Shown here: positions 1 to 4,711 of the stretch, piece after piece | Position numbering within the stretch: the stretch's first letter is position 1 | Layout of the letters: each line of letters starts with the position of its first letter | From: an uncultured Acidobacteriota bacterium | GTDB lineage: Bacteria; Acidobacteriota; Thermoanaerobaculia; UBA5066 | NCBI GenBank assembly: GCA_937902605.1 | Contig: CALFNC010000531.1 | Location: forward strand, 1-13,578 | Length of the DNA stretch: 13,578 nt | Direction: 5' to 3' | Notes under the pieces: model-generated | Database searches by the model: none | What the model saw: only the letters and a program-made list of their open reading frames with translations | Told to the model about the DNA's origin: nothing | Position numbers and translations under genes: made by a program

Positions 1-697
1 GACAAAGGCCTTCACCCGTGAAGCTCCAGAGGGACTGAGCCGGCGCCGTCGGAAGAGGGGTTGCCAACGCGAAGACGGCCGTGGCTCCGAGCGCCGCTCG
101 AGGGCCAAAGCGGCGAACCGCGGCGTAGAAGAAGGCGACCGCCGCGATTGTGAGAATCGCCGACGCGTGCTTGTCCCACCGCGAGATCAAGCCGCGATCC
201 ACGACACCGCCCGAGCCGGCCAGGCCCAGAAGCCCGTACGGAAGCGCTATGAACGCCGTACCGGAGGGATAGGCGTTGAGGACACGCCCCCCCAAGCGGA
301 CGACAGAGTACGGAAGATCCGGTCCATCAAACGGGGAGACCTTCGAGAGGTCGACCGTTCCCGCCTGGAGCATTCGCGACGGCAGGGCGCGGGTCGCCAG
401 ATTGTCGCCGGACGTCAGGACGCGCCCATTCCCCGTGTAGATGGAGTAGAGCGGCAGTAGCCCCGAGAAGACGAGGACGGTCGGGGTCAAGAAGGCAGGC
501 CCCCGTGTCCCCGCGTAGAAAAGGATGGGCAGCAGGACGGCGATGGAGACGAAGAACGGGAACAGGATTCCGCTCCGGGGCCAGTCCGGCGTCAGAGCCG
601 GAATCAAGGGAACGCCAACGATACAGGCAGAGAGGCCCCCGAAAAGGACGACGAGAGGCCGACGACCCCGGCTGGCGGGAAACGCCGATTCGGTCAC
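1..697 (-). CDS. GT-C-like multi-pass membrane protein, N-terminal part (runs off left edge)
   Basis: The minus-strand frame is open from a GTG at 697 to the window edge, giving 232 residues with no stop. A GGAAGGAG Shine-Dalgarno lies about 11 nt before the GTG. Hydrophobic segments fall near residues 13-35, 44-62, 69-88, 147-161, 178-193 and 200-215. The first large loop carries SGDNLATR (96-103), and a YPSGTAFIALPYG stretch follows at 143-155. A loop with GD...R, then a Y-P-x-G membrane entry and a later SLW (222-224), resembles bacterial PMT/GT39-type GT-C membrane proteins that use polyprenyl-linked sugars. This is a fold-level resemblance and the substrate is unknown. The frame stays open upstream to about 925 without an ATG, so the GTG was chosen for its Shine-Dalgarno. 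No frameshift is visible. It lies downstream of, and co-directional with, the broken zinc-ribbon gene. Confidence 0.72.
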   Translation of the reverse strand, partial: MTESAFPASRGRRPLVVLFGGLSACIVGVPLIPALTPDWPRSGILFPFFVSIAVLLPILFYAGTRGPAFLTPTVLVFSGLLPLYSIYTGNGRVLTSGDNLATRALPSRMLQAGTVDLSKVSPFDGPDLPYSVVRLGGRVLNAYPSGTAFIALPYGLLGLAGSGGVVDRGLISRWDKHASAILTIAAVAFFYAAVRRFGPRAALGATAVFALATPLPTAPAQSLWSFTGEGLC

Positions 698-1143
698 TGG
701 GCTTTCAGCTCCTTCCGAAGAGACAGCCGGGCCAAGGTCTTTCGGCGAGAAGATCCCTGGCGCACTCCGAAGCACTCGCGCGACGCGAACGCTACGGAAG
801 AGACCTGCCAACCTTCCCAAGGCTACTCCCAGCGACGACCCGTACGCCTGAGCGCAGAAACTGCGGGGGCGGGTCCAACAACGTCGCGGTCTATTCCGGC
901 GGCCTGACAGACATAGAAGTCACGCTAACCGTGGTCGATACCCTCACCGGGCTAACGAATGCGACGTGAGGGGCTCTGGCAGCCAGAGATCGAAGGCGAG
1001 AAGGCCAATCGAGAGCCCCGGCAGGAAAACCCTCGCCACGGCCCTGGCGCCCGGCAGCCACCAATCGCTCGGCATCACTACATCGGTAGACTCTGCAGAC
1101 CCTCCGCTCACCTTAGGCATCGACCTCTGTTTCCGCGCTCCCA
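698..1143. other. Poorly coding gap with degenerate remnants
   Basis: This stretch separates the GT-C-like gene from the broken zinc-ribbon gene. I see no intact recognisable gene, tRNA or convincing terminator in it. It holds two doubtful items listed separately: a 67-codon minus-strand ORF (944-1147) and a short plus-strand peptide resembling a secreted-protein C-terminus (871-969). The base composition is less GC-biased at third positions than in the large operon to the right. Together with the frameshifted neighbour, this suggests decayed accessory DNA. Confidence 0.45.
871..969 (+). pseudogene. Possible C-terminal remnant of a secreted protein
   Basis: The plus-strand frame ending at TGA 967-969 reads NNVAVYSGGLTDIEVTLTV followed by VDTLTGLTNAT and a stop. 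From memory, the pattern (x)GGLTDxExTLTVxDTxTG is typical of the extreme C-terminus of some exported proteins in Acidobacteriota-like genomes, where it usually continues into a KTYxN stretch. Upstream codons in this frame are Arg-rich and look non-coding, so only the end of such a gene would survive. The opposite strand in this stretch has stops and no convincing product. Chance resemblance remains quite possible. Confidence 0.25.
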
Positions 1144-1147
1144 TCAT
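944..1147 (-). CDS. Possible small membrane protein (67 aa), coupled to the upstream gene
   Basis: The ATG at 1147-1145 overlaps the TGA (1146-1144) of the zinc-ribbon gene as ATGA, the arrangement typical of translational coupling. A second ATG follows directly. The 67-residue product has a polar N-terminus and one hydrophobic stretch near residues 42-56 (VFLPGLSIGLLAFDL), then a short tail to the stop at 944. I recognise no family. It could be a real one-pass protein, the start of a decayed larger membrane protein, or chance. No independent Shine-Dalgarno is apparent. Confidence 0.28.
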   Translation of the reverse strand: MMGARKQRSMPKVSGGSAESTDVVMPSDWWLPGARAVARVFLPGLSIGLLAFDLWLPEPLTSHSLAR

Positions 1148-1939
1148 TTCCCTCGAAACAGCGTCCCCAGGAATGCAAACAGGTCCAGCATCGTCTCGAG
1201 GCCGATCATCCCCAGGGCTCCAGTGAGGTCGTTGTGGCGACTGTAGGGCCAATGATGATGACGCTCCTGAACCGAACTCTGCGCTGGGGGCACCGTATCG
1301 GACGAGGTATGCGCCGGTGACTGCAGGTCCAGAGAGAACGCCGACGTGCAGGGCGTCAATCCCAAGGACAGTCGTAGCAATAAGAGAGCGCGGCATAGAC
1401 GCAGACTTGGCGTCCACGGCGCGGTGCAACAACTCGACGGCTTCTGCCGGCGACAGGCTTTCTGTGGCCGAGCCGCTATCCACCCTCCGCCAGAAGATGG
1501 GGTCGTGCGGGACAGAAACGAGCTGGAGCACGTACCTCTTCTTCGCTACTACAAGAACTCCGTCTTCGCCGCGCGAGTCTTGGCCTGGACGCACATCAGC
1601 GGGAATGCCCTGGGACTGGAACCACGCCATTATCGTCTCTAGGGCGCGTGGCTCGCCGCGTCTTCCCGCATCAACTGGAGGTCGGACCGTGAGATGCCCG
1701 CGATCTTCCTCTTGGTGTATGACAGCCTCGGACGACGACCCAGAGGGCCACCGCACTTGAATGCGAGCTCCGGTGCCGTCGGAATCCGCACCCGCAGTCA
1801 CTACGCCGACGGGTCCGCACCCCGCATTTCCCTGAACACCTCTTGGGCATGCCATCGCCGAGACGCTGCGCGATCCGCAGAGCGGGCAGGTGGCCGCCGA
1901 GCTGCAATCGAGTCGGGAGCCACAGTCGGAACAGAACAT
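1144..1939 (-). pseudogene. Zinc-ribbon protein gene with two apparent 1-nt frameshifts
   Basis: Reading starts at ATG 1939 with MFCSDCGSRL. C3, C6, C18 and C21 form a C-x2-C-x11-C-x2-C ribbon, followed by a low-complexity linker to about residue 95 and an alpha/beta domain (about 97-237). The frame breaks near 1270 (GGTTC where GGTTTC restores EFGFRSVIIIGPTVATTTSL) and near 1220 (CTGGAGCC where CTGGGAGCC restores SLGALGMIGLET). Adding one base at each site gives exactly 266 codons ending at TGA 1144-1146, with the tail AFLGTLFRGK, nearly matching the zinc-ribbon gene at 3466-4242. Without repair, frame one runs on as a false longer ORF. The domain segment GEDGVLVVAKKRYVLQLV loosely resembles a nuclease core but is unproven. 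Both breaks are homopolymer losses, so they could be sequencing errors and not decay. It lies 56 bp downstream of the HEPN gene on the same strand. Confidence 0.6.
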
Positions 1940-1995
1940 GGAGCTTTCGATGGTGGGGCTATTCCGGACCGGTTTCGGCCCCTCGGATCCCGACA

Positions 1996-2397
1996 TCAGG
2001 ACGACAAGCTGGGAAGCACTGCCCTGACTGCTTCGCGGACCCTTCTCGCGGCTTCGACCATCGACAGCGCCTCGTCCCTTCCCATGTCGAATTCGTTCTC
2101 CGGGTACCTCGAGACCGATCCATAACGAGTCAGCCCGCGACAGTCCTCCTTCTGGCTGATCAGGCCCGGCGAGAACTTCGCGCACTCCTTGAGGAGCGTG
2201 ACGAGGTCGTGGATCTTCGGGATCGGGCGTCCGGCCGCCGCCAGGACCGCCTTCGGGTACTTCTCCGCCACCTGTTGCGCGTGGAACACGACGACGTCCC
2301 AGGGAATCGACTTCGAGGCAAGGTTGTTCTCAATGCAAAGAAGGTCGTTCTCTGCCTTGGCGATCCAAGCATCTGCCCCGGTGCTATGGCCTGACAT
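1996..2397 (-). CDS. HEPN domain protein, putative toxin of an MNT-HEPN pair
   Basis: This 133-residue all-helical protein matches the small HEPN family (pfam05168-like). It has an N-terminal A-x-W-x-x-K-A-E-N-D-L helix, then HAQQVAEKYPKAVLAAAG (39-56), RPIPKIHDL (57-65) with an R-x5-H arrangement, and a late RYPEN followed by an A-x2-V helix to the end. HEPN proteins paired with minimal nucleotidyltransferases are toxin-antitoxin modules in which the HEPN partner is typically an RNase and the MNT partner neutralises it by nucleotidylation. Its ATG (2397) lies inside the end of the nucleotidyltransferase gene with a 14-nt overlap, so the pair is one operon in the usual MNT-then-HEPN order. 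It lacks the R-x4-H-x-Y motif of the HepT class whose Tyr is AMPylated, so that exact mechanism cannot be assumed. Toxicity is inferred from context. Confidence 0.85.
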   Translation of the reverse strand: MSGHSTGADAWIAKAENDLLCIENNLASKSIPWDVVVFHAQQVAEKYPKAVLAAAGRPIPKIHDLVTLLKECAKFSPGLISQKEDCRGLTRYGSVSRYPENEFDMGRDEALSMVEAARRVREAVRAVLPSLSS

Positions 2398-2725
2398 AGA
2401 GAAGCCGCCCTTCCGCCTCGATCGTGGGGATGAGGCTTCCGCGATCCGTCAGATGCCGAGCCACCTCCTCCGGCGTATAGACCACGACGTCGAGCGGCCA
2501 CGTCCGAAAGTCGAGGGCCCGGTCGACCTCGATCGCCCGGAGCGGTAGGGAGAGATCGGACTCCATCTCCACGAATACGTCATAGTCGCTGTCTTCCGTT
2601 CCTTCGCCCCGGGCCCGGCTGCCGAAGAGGACGATGCGGCGCGGGTGGAACTTCTCGACGATCGTCCGGGTGATCGTCTCGAGGATCGCGGCTTCGCTCT
2701 GCCGCTCTAGGTTCTGACCCATCAT
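2384..2725 (-). CDS. Minimal nucleotidyltransferase (MNT), putative antitoxin
   Basis: This is a 113-residue Pol-beta-superfamily minimal nucleotidyltransferase. Its signature is GSRARGEGTEDSDYD (35-49), which fits G-S-x10-D-x-D, and D79 in WPLDVVVYT is the expected third metal ligand. In characterised MntA-HepT pairs the MNT protein transfers nucleotides from ATP to the HEPN toxin and inactivates it. Here it directly precedes and overlaps the HEPN gene. All three catalytic acidic residues are present, so it should be active. Two adjacent ATGs (2725 and 2722) could start it. A purine-rich AGGAACCGGAG lies just upstream, so 2725 is used but 2722 is equally possible. It is divergent from vapB and shares a 63-bp promoter region with it. 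Confidence 0.88.
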   Translation of the reverse strand: MMGQNLERQSEAAILETITRTIVEKFHPRRIVLFGSRARGEGTEDSDYDVFVEMESDLSLPLRAIEVDRALDFRTWPLDVVVYTPEEVARHLTDRGSLIPTIEAEGRLLYVRP

Positions 2726-2742
2726 CTCCGGTTCCTGTCCCT

Positions 2743-2770
2743 ATTCTCTCTCCAGCCTTCGTCCCGTCAG
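2743..2770 (-). promoter_or_regulatory. Candidate promoter for the MNT-HEPN operon
   Basis: Read on the minus strand, CTGACG (2770-2765; four of six bases match TTGACA) is followed after 16 bp by GAGAAT (2748-2743; four of six match TATAAT), about 18 bp before the MNT start codon. It sits in the only intergenic gap of the divergent toxin-antitoxin cluster. This is consensus matching only. Confidence 0.3.
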
Positions 2771-2795
2771 TATTATGGCGGTGCTATTATGCCGG
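2771..2795 (+). repeat. Short tandem direct repeat at the vapB start, possible -10 or operator
   Basis: TATTATGGCGG (2771-2781) and TATTATGCCGG (2785-2795) match at 10 of 11 bases and are offset by 14 bp. The second copy covers the vapB ATG at 2789. Each contains TATTAT, a good -10 hexamer, in otherwise GC-rich DNA. Ribbon-helix-helix antitoxins commonly bind short repeats over their own promoter, so this is a reasonable autoregulatory site. That role is inference. Confidence 0.35.
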
Positions 2796-3061
2796 TCATG
2801 GTGCCTCGCCCGACCTCCGTGATGAAGCGGACCACCGTGATGCTTCCCTCGGACCTCCGGCGCCGCGCCCACGCCGCCGCCCGGAAGCGGAAGGTGTCAC
2901 TCGGGACGCTGGTCCGGGAGTCGCTGGATGCCGCTCTCCCGGCCTGGGAGACTGCCCGGGAAGACGACCCGCTCCTATCCGACGGCGAGGTTTACCAGGG
3001 ACCCGCTCCGGACGACCTGGCGAGGGCGCACGACCATTACCTCTACGACGACGAAGCGTGA
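2789..3061 (+). CDS. vapB: Ribbon-helix-helix (CopG/Arc-type) antitoxin, VapB-like
   Basis: This 90-residue protein has an RHH segment beginning MKRTTVMLPSDLRRRAH near residue 12: a beta strand (TTVML) and two helices ending in VSLGTLVRESLDAAL. The acidic C-terminal half (EDDPLLSDGEVY and onward) fits an extended toxin-binding tail. RHH antitoxins bind their own promoter and wrap the toxin's active site. The TGA (3059-3061) overlaps the toxin's GTG start as GTGA, standard translational coupling. The start is uncertain: ATG 2789 is used, but ATG 2822 would begin directly at the RHH domain, as many homologues do, and neither has a strong Shine-Dalgarno. The TATTAT elements at 2771 and 2785 suggest a very short leader. 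Confidence 0.83.
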   Translation: MPVMVPRPTSVMKRTTVMLPSDLRRRAHAAARKRKVSLGTLVRESLDAALPAWETAREDDPLLSDGEVYQGPAPDDLARAHDHYLYDDEA

Positions 3062-3459
3062 TCTTCGTCGACACCGGCCCGTTCCTGGCTCGCTACGTTG
3101 CGAAAGACCAGTTTCACTCGAAGGCGATCCGCGGCTGGAAAGTGGCCGCGAAGGGCGGACAGCCCCTCTTCACGAGCAGCTTTGTTCTCGACGAGACGTT
3201 CACTCTTCTCGGGCGCCGGACGTCGTACGCCTTCGCCGCCAACCGGGCGGAGGCGATCCTGGCCTCGCGGGTCCTGACGATCCTACGTCCCGACTCCCGC
3301 GACGAAGCGGCCGCCCTCGCGCTCTTTCGGAAGCTGGCCGATCAGGAGGCCAGCTTCACCGACTGCATCTCGTTCGCCCTCATGCACCGGCACCGGATCT
3401 CCCGGGCCTTCACCTTCGACCGCCATTTCGAAGCCGCCGGCTTCACGATCTGGCGCTGA
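3058..3459 (+). CDS. vapC: PIN-domain toxin, VapC-like ribonuclease
   Basis: This is a 133-residue PIN domain with the full acidic quartet visible: D5 in MIFVDTGPF, E46 in VLDETFTLL, D102 in FTDCISFALM and D121 in FTFDRHF. VapC proteins are Mg-dependent endoribonucleases that typically cleave tRNA or the rRNA sarcin-ricin loop. Length and motif spacing are ordinary for the family, so the enzyme looks intact. It starts at GTG 3058, overlapping the antitoxin stop by 4 nt. It ends only 6 bp from the stop of the convergent zinc-ribbon gene, with no room for a conventional terminator, so the two transcripts probably overlap. Confidence 0.92.
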   Translation: MIFVDTGPFLARYVAKDQFHSKAIRGWKVAAKGGQPLFTSSFVLDETFTLLGRRTSYAFAANRAEAILASRVLTILRPDSRDEAAALALFRKLADQEASFTDCISFALMHRHRISRAFTFDRHFEAAGFTIWR

Positions 3460-3465
3460 GTCGCC

Positions 3466-4242
3466 TTACTTCCCGAGAAACAGCGTCCCCAGGAACGCCA
3501 GGGCGTCCTTGATCGTCTCGAAGCCGTGCCCCTCCCGATCCGCCGCCGAGGCCGGCAGCGAGATCGCCTCGTCGAACTGCTTCCGGCTCTCGAGCGAGGC
3601 CACCTCCTCGCGGAGCCGTTCCCGCTCCCGCTCGCGGATCCGGTCCCAGCCGCCGCTTTCCAGGAAATCGACGATCGCGGTCAGCTCGCCGCGGTCGAAC
3701 CAGACGGCATGATCGCGGCACCTGTCGACGATGATCCCCGACCCGGCGGCGTAGTTGACCCGGTTCATCAGCGCTCCGCACGCAGGACAGGACCGGTACC
3801 GGACTGGGGGGAGCGGGGCCCCCTTCTCGCGGATCACCGGCGGTTTCTCCAGGCGGACCTTCGCACGCGTATCCGCGTCGCGTGTCGCGGCATCGAAGGC
3901 CGCCGCGCCTACGCAAAGGCCGCCGCAGCGGGGGCACTCCGCGTAGCCGACCGCACCGAACGTCCGCGCGACGAGGTCGAGGTGGCAGTCCGGACAGCGG
4001 CCCGCGGGCGGTGCGGCGATCTCTTCCCGCGGCAGGAGCGCCCCGCACCGCGAGCAGCGCTCGGCCCCGGCCGGGTTCAGGACGAAGCACCGGAGGCATC
4101 GTCGCGTCGCGAGGTGGCACTCACAATGCGGACAGGTCGCGGCATCGGGCGGGGTCGACGCCCCACACGACGGACACCGGAAGGCGGTCGCTTCCGGAGC
4201 GTCGAAGGACGACGGTCCGCTACCGTTCCCGGCGCTTTTCAC
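3466..4242 (-). CDS. TFIIB-type zinc-ribbon protein with four Cys clusters
   Basis: This 258-residue soluble protein is rich in CxxC knuckles. Two rubredoxin-like ribbons lie at C23/C26-C37/C40 and C49/C52-C63/C66. Two zf-TFIIB-type units follow: RCPDC...CPRCGG (83-106) and SCPACG...DRCRDHAVWFDRGEL (152-186), where C175 and H178 complete the site and the WFDxGEL ending is characteristic of the family. A charged helix (RIRERERERLREE, 201-213) probably forms a coiled coil, and the protein ends in the hydrophobic tail AFLGTLFLGK. The family's role is unknown; nucleic-acid or protein binding is likely. Its GTG start (4242) has a strong AGGAG seven nt upstream inside the end of tadA, so a 23-nt overlap with tadA is well supported. 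The C-terminal tail recurs in the broken gene at 1144-1939. Confidence 0.85.
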   Translation of the reverse strand: MKSAGNGSGPSSFDAPEATAFRCPSCGASTPPDAATCPHCECHLATRRCLRCFVLNPAGAERCSRCGALLPREEIAAPPAGRCPDCHLDLVARTFGAVGYAECPRCGGLCVGAAAFDAATRDADTRAKVRLEKPPVIREKGAPLPPVRYRSCPACGALMNRVNYAAGSGIIVDRCRDHAVWFDRGELTAIVDFLESGGWDRIRERERERLREEVASLESRKQFDEAISLPASAADREGHGFETIKDALAFLGTLFLGK

Positions 4243-4687
4243 GAAAGAACTCCTTCAGGATTGCGCCACACTCCTCGGCGAGAAGCCCCGACTCGACCGC
4301 GACACGGTGATTCAGCCGGCCGTCGCGGCAGATGTCCCCCAGCGACCCGACGAAGCCTGCCTTTGGGTCGCGGGTACCGAAGACGAGCCGGGGGACGCGG
4401 GCGAGAACGATCGCCCCCGCGCACATCGCGCACGGCTCCAGCGTGACGTAGAGGGTGCAGCCGTCAAGGCGCCATGAGGACAGTTTCCTCGCCGCCCTCC
4501 GGATCGCGATCAGCTCCGCGTGGCCGACCGGGTCGCCGTCCACCTCCCGCCGGTTGTGGGCCCTCGCGACGATCTCGCCGTGCCGGACGACGACCGCTCC
4601 GACCGGGACGTCTCTGTGCCGCGGAGCCCGCCGGGCGGCCCGGAGCGCCTCGCGCATGTATCGGAGGTCATCGGCGACGTGGTACAC
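4220..4687 (-). CDS. tadA: tRNA-specific adenosine deaminase TadA
   Basis: This 155-residue CDA-fold deaminase has zinc and catalytic motifs H56-A-E58 (GHAELIAI) and P85-C-A-M-C89 (LEPCAMCAGAI), plus the family segments VPVGAVVV and DPKAGFVGSLGDI. TadA converts A34 to inosine in tRNA-Arg(ACG), allowing CGN decoding, and is usually essential. Length and motifs are normal. The start is a GTG at 4687 with no clear Shine-Dalgarno; an in-frame ATG at 4657 (MREALRAA) is an alternative that would keep the whole fold. It begins 24 nt after the last VCBS gene and overlaps the zinc-ribbon gene downstream, so it appears to sit in their operon. Confidence 0.95.
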   Translation of the reverse strand: MYHVADDLRYMREALRAARRAPRHRDVPVGAVVVRHGEIVARAHNRREVDGDPVGHAELIAIRRAARKLSSWRLDGCTLYVTLEPCAMCAGAIVLARVPRLVFGTRDPKAGFVGSLGDICRDGRLNHRVAVESGLLAEECGAILKEFFREKRRER

Positions 4688-4711
4688 GGGGCGAGATTAT
4701 CCGACCGCCCT

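Noticed and set aside
944..2185. Single 413-codon minus-strand reading frame
   Set aside because: It strings together an untranslated leader inside the HEPN gene end, the zinc-ribbon N-terminus, an out-of-frame stretch after 1270 and the small membrane ORF. The homologous tail is in another frame, so it is not one protein.
3448..3466. GGCG-CTGAGT-CGCC as a bidirectional terminator between vapC and the zinc-ribbon gene
   Set aside because: It has only four base pairs and no T-tract on either side.
1155..3495. 19-bp direct repeats flanking the toxin-antitoxin genes as possible mobile-element ends
   Set aside because: Both copies are in-frame C-terminal codons of zinc-ribbon genes and similarity extends only on the coding side. 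No transposase, integrase, inverted ends or target duplication is visible.
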